Assembly: GCA_020205615.1 (NCBI GenBank)
Contig: CM035160.1
Coordinates: 146,053,991-146,117,990, forward strand
Length of the DNA stretch: 64,000 bases
Origin: Panax quinquefolius
Taxonomy: Eukaryota; Streptophyta; Magnoliopsida; Apiales; Araliaceae
Reading direction: 5' to 3'
Program-made: the position numbers and the translations under genes
Shown here: positions 46,799 to 58,574 of the stretch, one piece after another
Position numbering within the stretch: the stretch's first letter is position 1
How the letters are laid out: each line of letters begins with the position of its first letter
Notes under the pieces: generated by a model
The model's database searches: none
What the model saw: the letters and a program-made list of their open reading frames with translations, nothing else
Told to the model about the DNA's origin: nothing

Positions 46799-49226
46799 CC
46801 GCAAGATTCCCCAACCTTTTATTAATAAAGATGAATTTTCTATAATTATCATTTTTAAATATTATGGAATGAAATTTGATATAATGTTATATTTAAAATA
46901 TTTAGAAAATTTTGCAAAGTACCCAAGTTGTTTATAATATTCATCTTTATTGAATATTCGTGACGACTTTATTAATCATCGGTGGACCCCACAATGTAAT
47001 TATTGGTTGATTGATCGAAAAAGACAAAATATTTTTATGAAAATAATGGCGGAAGTTTTACCGTTAACTCATTGAAACACTTGTTAAAAGTTAAAAGTAC
47101 AAAGAATACGCTGTGGTGCATACATAAAGAGCACACCTAAATCGATTATCGATGTTTACATGAGAAGTCATTCATTGCTTTGTTCAATTATTTTTCAAGA
47201 ATTGCTGTTGATAAGATCTCACGTTAATCGATTCAATTATTGTTGATATTTTATAATTGAGATGACGAGTTATTAATATTATTATTTGCAATATTAACGA
47301 TGTTCAGAAGTTCGCTTAACGAGAGGTTTGGTCACCTCTCATTAATAGGGAGAAATCCTTATTAAAAGCTCCTTTTCCCAGGAAATCGACCTGGTCGATT
47401 AATATTGTGAATTGTAATAAAGATGATAAATATTGTTAAAATTATTAAGGTGATTTTTTTTATGAAGTCTGCTTATTTTATGGATTCCTATTTACAATAT
47501 TAATAGGGAGAAATCCTTATTAGAAAGCCCACTCTTTCCTGTGAACGACCTGGTCGATTAATAGTGTGAATAATAATAATGATGAGGAAGTTTTGTTTTA
47601 TTAGTATTATTAATGTAATAAAATAGAAAATCTTTTTATATAAAACAAAATACTTTTATAAAGTTATTCTTTTATTAGGCTAATAGTAAAATCTTTTTAT
47701 ATAAAAATGTAATACTTTTATAAAGTTATTCGTTTTATTAGATAATAATTAGAATATATTATATTTTATTATGCATAGTATTTGCATAGTGTTTGCATAG
47801 TAAAATCTTTTTTAAAAGTTATTCGCTTTTATTAGATTATAAATAGAATATATTATATTTTATTATAAACCAATCTGGACCGTCTGCTTTAAAGTAAATC
47901 GATCCGGACCGCTCATGGATTGGTTACTATTCAAATCCATTCTTCTATAAATAAAGCTCATTCCTTCATTATTTCTTACGAATTTCATCAAACTCTTGAG
48001 AGAAATTATAGAGAGAAGAAGAAGAGAAGTTTGCTACCTTTCTATTCATGGTGATTTCATTGTTATTCCATTCTTTATTATTCTGTTGAATATCTCGCTT
48101 TAGGTGCGTGTTACGCATTTACCGTTCTCGTTATTTATTATTTTGTTGAATAACTTTGCTTATGCAAGCACCGCATGCATGGTGATTTTTTTTGTTATTC
48201 CATTCTTTATTATACTCGGTTGGTTAAAGTTTTGACTTATATACTCCATGAAATTAGTGGAATATCCTTGATATTTAAGCGCTTCATCCAAAGATTCTTT
48301 TAAATGGAAATATTCTTCCGAGCATTCTTGAATTTTACTCTCACAAAGAAGTATCATGTTGACAATTTGACGTTATTAGTTCTTGAATAAATTAATTCTT
48401 GAACTTGTTTTATTGAACTCTTATATCATTGTCATCATCCTCATATTTATATTTTATTGAAAGTCATATGTGGCACAGAAGTGTATAGATGGACTTGGTA
48501 TGATTATGACTGTGGATTATTCTTTGTAATCATGACAATTAATGTTACAAATGATGTGGCAAAAGTCCTCATCGTCTGGTGCATTGATGAATGCAGGTTG
48601 TTGGCATGATCATGACCATTGATGAATACACGAATATCTTTGGCCCGTAGTGCATGGATAATTTGTGGTTGTGATACTTATGAATATCCTTAGCCGTAGT
48701 GCAGGGATGAGGTGGATTATTTATTAATCCGAGTCCCAGTGATAAAAGTGATGAAAACCTTTTAAGTTATAAAAGATAGTAGATTTTATTATCTACTTGA
48801 CTTTTTAATGGATCGTATGTTCACCAGTAGTTAAACTTGATGTCTATTATATTTTATCGCTTTAACATCAAGTAAAGACTAATGATAATTTATTCTGCAT
48901 TATCTTAGTCATAATATTTCTTACTGGGATAGTTGAGCTCAACCTTTCTTTCACTGTTCTCCTCAGGAAATGAGAACATAGCCGGGACTAGTCGGGGAAC
49001 GGAGTGACGGTCCAGATGATAGTATTAGTAGTCCTCACTATTCTGTTAAATAGTGTGTTAATAAATGTAATGAGGACTTATTCTGAGAGTGGATATTGTC
49101 TAGAAGACAATGTTTGCATTAAAACTCACAGCTCTCTTGTTGTATATTAAAGATTGTATTTGTATTCTATACCATGTATTTGGCGACTCAGAATAGTTGA
49201 TGTATACCTATTTTGGGAGCGTCACA
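46799..49226 (+). mobile_element. 5' LTR of plus-strand family A element
   Basis: The start is decayed (CGCAAGATTCCCCAACC for TGTAAGACCCCAAC) and the end is GGGAGCGTCACA at 49226. TATA-like TATAAATA is at about 47946. A segment of about 165 bp is duplicated (about 47340-47412 and 47506-47574), with AT-rich sequence between. The region with the splice-donor-like site found in other copies is missing, and the minisatellite is reduced (48030-48205). The acceptor CTCCTCAG ends at 48966. Confidence 0.8.
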
Positions 49227-49228
49227 GT

Positions 49229-49240
49229 TGGTATCAAAGC
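49229..49240 (+). other. Primer-binding site of family A element
   Basis: TGGTATCAAAGC, one mismatch to TGGTATCAGAGC (complement of the initiator-Met-tRNA 3' end), two bases after the LTR end. Confidence 0.8.
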
Positions 49241-49413
49241 TTAGGGATATGATCCCTGGCTGAGATGTGAGACAAGTACTAGGAGGGGAGAGACGGGGAA
49301 TTCCTTCGCTAGTATGACCTACCTAAGTTTATTTGATATTTAATTGATCGGTCAGAGTATAGGGATAATGTGTGATATGTTAATTAACCCTTATTTTGTG
49401 GCAGTATTTGAAA

Positions 49414-50517
49414 ATGGCATCCGAGAATGTTGAAAACATCAATGGAACACAGGAGACCGTTGAGTCTCCACAGATCAATAATCAGGACAATGTGCATCAG
49501 TTAGGCGACAATCCTCATGCAAACAACAACACTGACCAAATGATGAACGATGGAATGTTCGAGAGGCTTTCGCAATTCATGCCGCATCGAAAAAGAGAGA
49601 CTCCTGTCCAAATGTCAGTGAAACAATAGCAACTCTCTGGACGGTCCACCGCTAAGCAATTCAAGGAACTGGGACCACCGGAGTTTTTTGGAGAGACAAA
49701 ACCACTTAAGGCGATACGTGGATAAAGCGGATCTGCAAGATATTTGATGTCTTGGGATGCTCCAGGAGCAAAAGGTTCCTTTACCACCTTCATGTTGCGT
49801 GTGCAGGCAGAGATTAATGGTGGGAATCAGAAAACGATTCAACTCGCCGCATCAAGATGACTTCAAAAAGTTCCAAGAATTGTTCAACGACAAGTACTTT
49901 CCGAAAGTATTTGTTATACGAAAGAGGTAGAGTTCATTAAACCGGAACAAAACAACACGACCGTGTCGCAAAGACGAAGCCAAGTTTGCCGAAGTTGTCC
50001 GGGTTTCAAGTCCCCATTTGGTTGATAATGAGGAGAGAATGACGCGAATGTTTCTAAGAGGTTTGAAACCCGAGATACGTCAATATCTTATCTCTCATAA
50101 ACTGTGTTTGTATTCAGATGTTGTTAATAGGGCTCAGTTATTGGAGCGCGATAATGAGTCAACCCAACCAAAAGAGAACAGCCAGCAAAATGATAATACC
50201 AGTGATAATAGTCATCGAAGCGGTGACAATAAGCGTGGAGGGAATCAACATGCCAGAAATGGTAACCACTTCGATGGTAATCATGGCCAAAGCAATAAGA
50301 ATGGAAATTTCAAGAAGAGGAGATTCAACAATGATGGAAAGACGTCAGCACCTGCACCTGTTGTTAAGGAAGGAGAACGACCACCTATCATATGCTTCAA
50401 ATGTGGAGAAGAGCGACAAATCTGTCCAAACTGCGCGATGCCGTCCAAAGCATGTTATAATTGTGGAAGAGAAGGTCACCTAGCCCGATTTTGTCGCTCA
50501 CCAAGACAAGTTCAATA
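49414..50517 (+). pseudogene. Family A gag remnant
   Basis: The ATG at 49414 begins MASENVENINGTQ, and the frame runs 71 codons to a stop at 49629. The capsid-like middle is split by frameshifts. The last part reads openly from 50018 to 50518: RMFLRGLKPEIRQYLIS, an Asn/Gly/Lys-rich basic stretch, then zinc-knuckle sequence. The first knuckle is damaged (CFKCGEERQICPNC). The second is complete: CYNCGREGHLARFC. The gene is not functional as read. Confidence 0.85.
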
Positions 50518-50988
50518 GGATGGAGGCACCAAAAGGACGTCCCGAAAAGTCAAAGCCAGATAGTGTAAGGAAGAAGCGTTTGTCGTGACCTTCCGAAAAG
50601 TAAGGAACCCGAATGAGGTCATCATGGGTAAGCTTATCATAATCTCTAGCGAAGTATATCCCTTATTTGATACCCCTGCTTCTACCCATTCCTTTATTTT
50701 TCCTACTCATACCAACGCTTAAATTTGACTCAAAGAAATTAGACTTTGACTTATCTCTGTTGAAACTCCGTTGGAGAAACCTTCATTACATCCACTTTCG
50801 CTTATAAGTCTTGTTTGGTTCAATTGGTACCCTCACATTACCCGTCGATCTTATTTCATTGAAAATACTTGATTTGACGTAATTCTGTGGATCGATTGGT
50901 TAACTACTCATCATGCAAAAATTGATTATTTTCGTAAGTTGTTAGCTTTCATATTCCTAATCAACCTATTATGCTAATTCAAGCAACC
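50518..50988 (+). pseudogene. Family A protease region remnant (5' part)
   Basis: LFDTPASTHSFI near 50662-50697 corresponds to the retrotransposon protease active-site region, but proline replaces the glycine that follows D-T. Frames are interrupted. The region continues after the solo LTR at 53598. Confidence 0.6.
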
Positions 50989-50993
50989 AAACC

Positions 50994-53592
50994 GTAAGAC
51001 CCCAACTTATTATTAATGAAATTTAATTTTCTATTTATTATTTTGAAATAGTAAGGGTTGATTTGATTAATGTGGATAGTTATGGGTAAAATACGCAAAT
51101 ATTTCAAAATAAGACGTGGTTATAAAATATTCATTGTTGTTTGGGAATATTCATTTAGTCGTGGAATATTCTTCATTTCTGGGAATATTCGCATTTACGA
51201 CCTTGATCTTTTGTGGGGCCCCATAACTGAAAGCGATTGATGAAGAAAATGACAAATATAAGTTATTTAAAAATAACTACGTAGTTGTTACCAATTAATC
51301 TTTATTAAAATACTCCTACGGTTAAAACACAAGAAGATTATGGTATTGCACCAATTATTGATTCTTACGTAAGAAAACACTACTCAATAATGGTTACGAT
51401 AATTACTTGCTCAAATATTTTATTGATTTAATAATTCTTGCATTGATATTTTATATTGTTGTTGTTTCAATAATTGTCATTACACAAGATTTTTCATTAT
51501 CGAAGCAATAATTCATATTATCTCTAATAATATTATTAGATAACATTATTGGCAATGTCTAAAAAGTTCTCGCTCTAAGGAGAAGTTTGGTCACCTAATC
51601 ATTACCAAGAAGTGAGAAATTCTTATTGAAAGCCCTCTTTCCTCGAGAACTGCACGTTGTCAATATTGTGATTCTCGTAATATTATTTGTGAATAATTAA
51701 TTATTGATTCATATGATAAGGAAAATATTAATTTTATGTGGATATAGATGGAGAAAATTTTTAATGTGACAATTGTTTAAAATTGAAATTTTATATCTTT
51801 TTTGATAAAATAATTTATTTAAATATATTATTATATTTTAATAATATAATAATGATGATATTTTTATGATGAATGTGGGATATATGAGTATATGTGGAGG
51901 AGTATTTTGATACCAAAAATATTTAAAGCATGTTTTATGTGTTCGGGGACCCCATTTCTTAACTCGAAATTTGATTATAGCACAGAAAATCACCCGTTTG
52001 TGGATTTCTTCCAATTTCTGCTTGAAATTTGGAAAAACTTTCTTCAGAAAGTTGTAGAGAATTGAATTTTCTATAAAAATACGCGAGTTTCAATTTTCCG
52101 ACAAAAAGGGCTATTTATTGTGAATTATCAAGTTCAAGTTCAAATAATTGATTTTGGAAGTTTAAAATATTTTAAATAACAAAAACGTTTTTTTCATTAT
52201 GGTGTGTTACATGTGTGTTGAATGAGTTGAATTCAGTTCTTGGAAGGTTGGCGTAGGAAAATTTAATTTATATATTAATATTATATTAAATTTTTCGCTT
52301 TGTGTTCTAAAGATTTTCCTATAAATAGGGTGCTTAGGTTAGAATTGAAAATTACACCGTAAATCAAGTTTTCTCTCTATATTATCGAGCGTATTGTTGT
52401 GAGTATTTTGAGTATATTTTGAGTATTGCTATACGGTGCAAGTTCAAGTCATAGCTTTATATCCTGTTTCAAATTTAAAGATCTTGATCTTTCGAGGTAA
52501 GGGATATTATGTTTTTTCAGAATGATATTATTTCTTCAATATCATTATGTTTGAAATATTGATCTGAAGTTTTTATCAAATTTGGAATTTTTGGTGTTAG
52601 AGTTACTTATTCACGATACTATGGCACTATTCACGATATCGACCTATATTCACGAATCACTGACTATTCATCAAAAATAAAATTTTCCTTTTCGCCTAAA
52701 ATATATCTATTGTGGATACTAGCTTTGATTATATCAATGTTTTGATCATTCTTGAATTTTACACCACTATGATTATTTTTGAGGTATTTTTGGACATGGA
52801 TAAAACAAAATACGAATCCTTAATCCTTAATCCTCATCATTTTGTTTCACCGGATTCGCTTTTTTAAAATATTTTTCATCATCCTCGGTCTTAAATGATG
52901 ATATTATTGAATATCTTTGGCTTTTCAGAAGTGCGAAGATGAATGATTTCGATGAATATCTTTGGCCAGTAGTGCAAAGATGAACAGTGTTTAGATGAAC
53001 ACTGACTTAATCGATGAATATCTTTGGCTCAGTAGTGCAAAGATGAATATTTGATTCCGATATATATTGATTGATGTTACGGGGATAAAAGATAGACGAT
53101 GAACTTTTAAATTCATACATAGAAGATAGTAGTTTGCATTCTCTACTTAACTCTTCTAATGAATTATTATTTCCTCTCTCGAATATTGATTTAAAACTTG
53201 TTGTCTATTGTATCCTATTAGATTTTTCCTGTTGAAGACTAACGATAATTTGTTGTATATTATCTTAGTCATAATATTCTTTATCGGGCTAGTTGAGCTC
53301 ACTCTTTTCTTTTTGTTTCATTTTTCTTCTCGTGATGCGAGAATATAAGCGAGTACGAGTCGAGGTATGGAATGAAGGTTCCGGAGAGAGTTGTTTAGTA
53401 GTCCTCACCATTTTGTAAAATAATGTATCAATAAATGTGATGAGGATTTATTTGAGTATAGATATTGTCTAGAAGATAATATTTGTATTCAAACTCACGC
53501 TTTACTATTGTAATAATAAAGTTGTAGTTGTTTCGTATTCCGTGTATTGACAACTCGTAATGGGTGATGTATACCTATTTTGGGGTGTCACA
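50994..53592 (+). mobile_element. Solo family B LTR with perfect AAACC target duplication
   Basis: It starts GTAAGACCCCAAC (first T missing) and ends GGGGTGTCACA; length 2599 bp. AAACC is present at 50989-50993 and 53593-53597. Joining the flanks gives a colinear match to the uninterrupted family B protease/RT spacer on the minus strand near 40600-40650. TATA is near 52319, the donor-like CGAGGTAAGGG at 52497, and the hairpin array at about 52905-53060. The acceptor near 53330 has lost CAG. Confidence 0.93.
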
Positions 53593-53597
53593 AAACC

Positions 53598-54520
53598 ATT
53601 AAAATCAATCATCGCTATCTCAAGCCGTAAAGCTATTCGTTTATTGAAAACGAATGCCAAGCTTTCTTAGCTCATGTCACTTGATTTAAACAAAAAATAC
53701 GTTAGTTTTGAATGATATTTCTATTGTTAATGAATTCTGACGTATTCTCAAGAACTTCCCTTTCTACTCCCCAGAACGTGAAATTGAATTTTGTATCGAC
53801 TCTGAACCCTGTGACAAAACCCATTTCCAAAGCCCCCATATCGAATGGCTCTATTAAACTTCAGGAGTTAAAGATCAAACTGCAGGAATTGTTAGACATT
53901 GGCTTTATTCGTCCTAGTACTTCTCCTTGGGGTGCTCCTGTTCTATTCTTGAAGAAGAAAGATGGGAGTATGCGACTTTGTATGTATTTTCGGGAGTTGA
54001 ATCATGTCATAATCAAAAATAGGTACCCATTGCCACGTATTGATGACCTGTTTGACCAGTTGAAAGGCGCCAAATTCTTTTCAAAGATTGATCTTTGTTC
54101 TGGATATCACCAATTGAAGATTAGAACCAGATGACATTCCAAAACGGCTTTCGAACTCCCTGCAGACGGGCATTATGAATTCCTAGTCATGACTTTTGGG
54201 TCCACTAATGCTCCTAACGCCTTCATGGATATGATGAATCGAGTATTCAAGGAATATTTGGATCACTTTGTGGTCGTCTTTATTGATGACATCCTTATTT
54301 ATTCCAAAAGCCGTGAAGATCATGAGCAACACTTGAGGCTGATACTCCAAAAGCTTCGTGAATATAAGCTTTATGCCAAGTTGAATAAATGCGAGTTTTG
54401 GCTTGAGAAAGTAGCATTCCTTGGGCACGTGGTATCAAGTCATGGAATATATGTTGACCCAGTAAAGATTGAAGCTATTCAAAGCTGGGAGCAACCTAAA
54501 TCGATGAACAAATCGTAGCT
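53598..54520 (+). pseudogene. Family A reverse transcriptase remnant
   Basis: The open part 53712-54134 carries [20 protein letters not shown], then [19 protein letters not shown] and [18 protein letters not shown] interrupts near 54132. The part 54189-54518 carries [20 protein letters not shown], the catalytic [12 protein letters not shown], and [15 protein letters not shown]. Together they cover the fingers-palm region of a Gypsy reverse transcriptase, with the active-site aspartates kept. The family function is copying element RNA into DNA. The stop and frameshift make this copy inactive. Confidence 0.9.
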
Positions 54521-55089
54521 TTCTAAAACTTATTTGGGTATTATCGGAGATTTGTAGAAGGGTTTTCTCGAATCACTAATTCCTTAACTCAGTTGACTTG
54601 GAAAGATACAAAATTCAGTTTGAACGAGGAATGTGAGAAGAGTTTTCAAGAACTCAAGAGAAGACTCATTTCAGCACATATTCTGACAATACCATCTGGC
54701 TCGGAGGGATTTGTCATCTACAGTGATCAGACAAAGGGTTAGGATGTGTTCTCATGCAACATGGGAAATTCATAGCCTATGCCTCTCAACAACTCAAAGA
54801 ATATGAGAGGAATTATCCTACTCATGATCTAGAGTTGGCAGCTGTTGTCTTCGCACTTAAAATTTGGAGGCATTACTTGTATGGGGAGAAAGTGAAGATC
54901 TTTACGGATCATAAAAGCCTCAAATATTTCTTCACTCAAAAGGAACTTAACATGCGACAGCGACGTTGGCTTGAACTGTTGAAAGATTATGATCATACTA
55001 TCCAATACCATCCTGGAAAAGCGAACGTGGTAGTTGACTCATTTAGTGCGATATTGTCAACGCAAAGGCCCATTTTGTATGACTTGTAA
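54521..55089 (+). pseudogene. Family A RNase H remnant
   Basis: The stretch to about 54750 is in broken frames. Then 54754-55089 reads openly, with [50 protein letters not shown] and [20 protein letters not shown]. The expected VADALSR end is corrupted to VVDSFSAI. It belongs to the pol polyprotein downstream of the reverse transcriptase. Confidence 0.88.
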
Positions 55090-56120
55090 AGGATGGAGAT
55101 AGAGATAAAAACTCCAGGGACCCGCGTGATGATGGATAATATACGAGTAAAACCGACTTTAATCAATAAAGTTAAAGCTGTTCAAGCTACAGACCTGGAG
55201 CTGATGCATATGAGGAAGAAGGTACAAGAAGGTGCTATGCCGGAAGCAAGAATCGATGAAGAAAGAATACTTCGAATCAACTCCGGACTTTGTGTTCTAA
55301 CGACCACGATTTAAAGTATAAAATCATGATGGAGCGCACAACACAATCGCTTGCAATCCATCTCAGGGAGTACCAAATGTATCATGATCTTCACATACAT
55401 TTTGGTGGGGCAATATGAAGAGGAGATAGTCTTGTTTATCTCAAGGTGTTTAACATATCAACGAGTCAAGGCGAGCATCAAGTACCAAAAGGTCCATCAG
55501 CAACCACTTGAAATTCTAGAATGGAAGTGGGAGCACATTACCATGGATTTCAAGCATCTTGGTCTTCCCAAGGTTTCTCAAGGCATAGATGCAATTTGGG
55601 TCATTGTTGATAGATTGACCAAGTCCGCTCATTTCTTACCTATCGAGAAACTTATACACTTGAACGTCTTGCTCAGATGTACATAAACGAGGTTGTAAGA
55701 TTGCATGGTATGCCAGTATCCATAGTTTCTGATCGAGACCCAAGATTCACTTCACGATTTTGGGTTAGTTTGCAAAGAGGTATGGGTACGGATTTATGAT
55801 TTAGTTAGGCGTATCATCCTCAGACGGACGGACAATCAGAGAGGACTATTCAAACTCTTGAGGATTTATTAAAACTCTGTGTCCTTGACTTCAAAGGAAG
55901 TTGAGACAAGTTCTTACCATTAGTGGAGTTTTCCTACAACAACAGTTATCAAGCAAGTATTGGCATAGCTCCATTCGAAGCATTGTATGGAAGAAAGTGT
56001 CGTTCTCCAGTATGCTGGGATGAGGTGGGTGAAGCAACATTGTTGGGACCAGAGTTAGTACGTATGACTACGGAAAAGATACAAACGATCCGGCAACGTA
56101 TAAAAACCTCCCAAGATTGA
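55090..56120 (+). pseudogene. Family A integrase remnant
   Basis: Broken frames keep the order zinc-binding region (about 55320-55500), catalytic core and C-terminal part. The core starts near 55530 with WEHITMDF and VIVDRLTKSAHFLP. SDRDPRFTSRFW lies near 55729-55765 and the third acidic residue in RTIQTLEDL near 55840-55860. The part 55923-56120 reads FSYNNSYQASIGIAPFEALY and CRSPVCWDEVGEATLLGP. The D, D and E of the catalytic triad are recognisable, but several frameshifts and stops lie between them. Confidence 0.85.
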
Positions 56121-56153
56121 CAAAAGAGTTATGTTGATCTTCATCGAAAGGAC

Positions 56154-56603
56154 GTGGAATTCGATATTGGAGATTATATGTTGTTACGTGTTGCTGCATG
56201 GAAAGGAGTTACGAGATTTGGAAAGAGAGGAAAGCTCAATCCTCGATTCATTGACCCATTTTTAATCCTCGATCGAGTAGGGACTGTAGCCTATAGAATC
56301 GCTTTACCGCCAAGTATGTCTCGTGTTCATAACGTTTTTCATATATCCATGTTACGTAAATATGTGAAAGATCCGAACCACATTATTGAGTTAGAACCGG
56401 ACGAAATAGAGGAAGATTTAACGTATGAAGAGGTTCCTGTTCAAATCTTGGATAAGAAGGAACATATTCTACGCTCCAAGGTTATACCTCAAGTCAAAGT
56501 TTTATGGAGGAACCACGATGTTGAAGAAATGACCTGGGAGTTAGAATCTGAAATAAAAATCAAGGTATCCTTACCTCTTCGACATACCAGGTACGTACCC
56601 TAA
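56154..56603 (+). pseudogene. Family A integrase C-terminal/chromodomain-like region
   Basis: An open stretch of 149 codons. It has FDIGDYMLLRVAAWKGVTRF and KLNPRFIDPFLILDRVG, then SRVHNVFHISMLRKYV. A chromodomain-like tail follows: VQILDKKEHILRSKVIP and VKVLWRNHDVEEMTWELE. This tail is typical of chromoviruses, where it helps choose insertion sites in chromatin. It is the end of the pol polyprotein, close to the polypurine tract, and lacks its own start or upstream continuity. Confidence 0.88.
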
Positions 56604-56623
56604 TTTCGAGGGTGAAATTTCAT

Positions 56624-56635
56624 AAGAAGGGGAGA
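56624..56635 (+). other. Polypurine tract of plus-strand family A element
   Basis: AAGAAGGGGAGA directly before the LTR start TGTAAGACCCC. Confidence 0.8.
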
Positions 56636-56636
56636 T

Positions 56637-58574
56637 TGTAAGACCCCAACTTTTATGAATAAAGATGAATTTTCTATAATTATCATTTTTAAATATTATG
56701 GAATGAATTTGATATAATGTTATAGTTGTGGGTAATATTTAGAAATTTTGCAAAGTACGCAAGTTGTTTATAATATTCAATTGGTCGGGTAATATTCGTA
56801 CAACGGCACATTCATTAGTGGACCCCACAACGGAATTATTGTTGAATTGAGAAAACGACAAAAATATTTTTATGAAAATAACGGCGAAAGTTTTACCATT
56901 AACTGTTGAAACACCCGGTGTTAAAAGTACAGAATACGCTGTGTTGTAAGCGTACCAGCTACGGTATTGATTAGTGATGCTTACGTTAGAAGTCACTAAG
57001 TTTTGTTCAATTATTACTTCAGTAATTGTTGCATATTATCTCACGTTAATTGATTCAATTATTGTTGATATTTTATAATTGAGATGACAGAGTTATTAAT
57101 ATTATTATTTGCAATATTAACGATGTCTAGAAGTTCTGCAAAGGAGAGGTTTGGTCACCTAATTGCGAGCCAATAGGGAGAAATCCTTATTGGAAAGCCC
57201 CCTCTTTCCTGAGAACGACCTGGTCGATTAATAGTGTGAATAATAATAATGATGAGAAAGTTTTGTTTTATTAGTATTATTAATGTAATAAAAGAGAAAA
57301 GCTTTTTATATAAAACAGAATACTTTAATAAAGTTATTCGTTTTATTAGGCTAATAGTAAAATCTTTTTCTATAAAACAGAATACTTTTATAAAGTTATT
57401 CATTTTATTAGACAATAATTAGAATATATTATATTTTATTATGCATAGTGTTTGCATAAGGTTTGCATAGTAAAATCTTTTTTAAAAGTTATTCATTTTA
57501 TTAGATTATAAATAGAATATATTACATTTTATTATAAACCAACTGACCGTCTGCTTTAAAGTAAATCGATCTGGACCGCTCATGGATTTGTTATTATTCA
57601 TCCATTCTTCTATAAATAGAAGCTCATTCTTCATTATTTCTTACGAATTCACCAAACTCTGAGAGAGAAACTATAAAGAGAATTATTCTTCTATCTTGAA
57701 ATGTATTTCTTTAGCGTTTAAGAAAGCTTTGAGCGTAGTGCAAGTTTCTTCAAGTATATCCCCGCCTCTACCGTTGGAGTACTCTTCTTTATAAGGTAAG
57801 GGTATTTTTGTCATATTCATGAAGAGAACTTCTATTATTCCATTCTTTATTATTCTGCTGGAACATCCCGCTATATACGCTTTCACGCTCGGACCTAGTT
57901 CCGTCTTTATTATTCTGTTGGAATATCCTCGCTCATGCATTTTACGTCGGACTGGTTCCGTTTTTATTATTCTCGTTGGAATATCTTATGTCGCATGCGT
58001 TTACTGTTGAACCGATTTCGTTATTTATTATTCGCCGGAATAACTTTTGCCTACATGCAAGCAATTACCGCATGCATGGTGATTTCTGTTGTTATTCCAT
58101 TCTTTATTATTCATTTGGAATATCCTCGCTTGCAGTATTATGCCCGACTTCAGTTCCGTTATTTATTATTCTATTGGAATAACCTGTCTATGTGAAGTAC
58201 CACATGCACGATGATTTCTTTTGTTATTCCATTCTTTATTATACTCAGTTAGTTAATGTTTTGACTTCTATACTCCATGAAATTGGTGGAATATCCTTGA
58301 TATTTGTGCTTCATCCAGTATCTTTTCGTGGAAATATAATTCTGAGCATTCTTAAATTTTACTCTGCAAAGAAGTATCATGTTGACAATTTGGACGTTAT
58401 TAGTTCCTGAATAAATTAATTCTTGAACTTATTTTATTGAATTCTTATATCATTGTCATCATCCTCATATTTATATTTTGTTGAAAGTCATCTGTGGCCT
58501 GTAGTGCATAGATGGACTTGGTATGATTATGACCAGGGATTATTCAGTGTAATCATGACCGTAATGTGACAAAT
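56637..58574 (+). mobile_element. 3' LTR of plus-strand family A element, interrupted
   Basis: It starts TGTAAGACCCCAAC and matches family A LTRs through U3 repeats (57255-57530), TATA (about 57612), donor-like AAGGTAAGGG (GT at 57796), minisatellite (57815-58250) and the start of the hairpin array (about 58495-58530). It breaks at CAAAT (58570-58574), where a minus-strand element begins. The remaining part of the LTR must lie to the right of the window. Confidence 0.88.

Larger units (their letters stand above)
46797..58574 (+). mobile_element. Plus-strand family A Gypsy element with nested insertions
   Basis: The order is 5' LTR (about 46799-49226), primer site, gag, protease region, pol, polypurine tract and 3' LTR (from 56637). 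The protease region is interrupted by a solo family B LTR (50994-53592). The 3' LTR is interrupted at 58574 by a minus-strand family A element that runs beyond the window, so the right end and target duplication are not visible. All genes have stops or frameshifts. This is the best preserved family A pol in the window. Confidence 0.9.

Noticed and set aside
49229..49240. Possible tRNA gene suggested by TGGTATCAAAGC
   Set aside because: Only the 12-base primer-binding complement is present. No tRNA arms or anticodon loop follow, and its position right after an LTR explains it.
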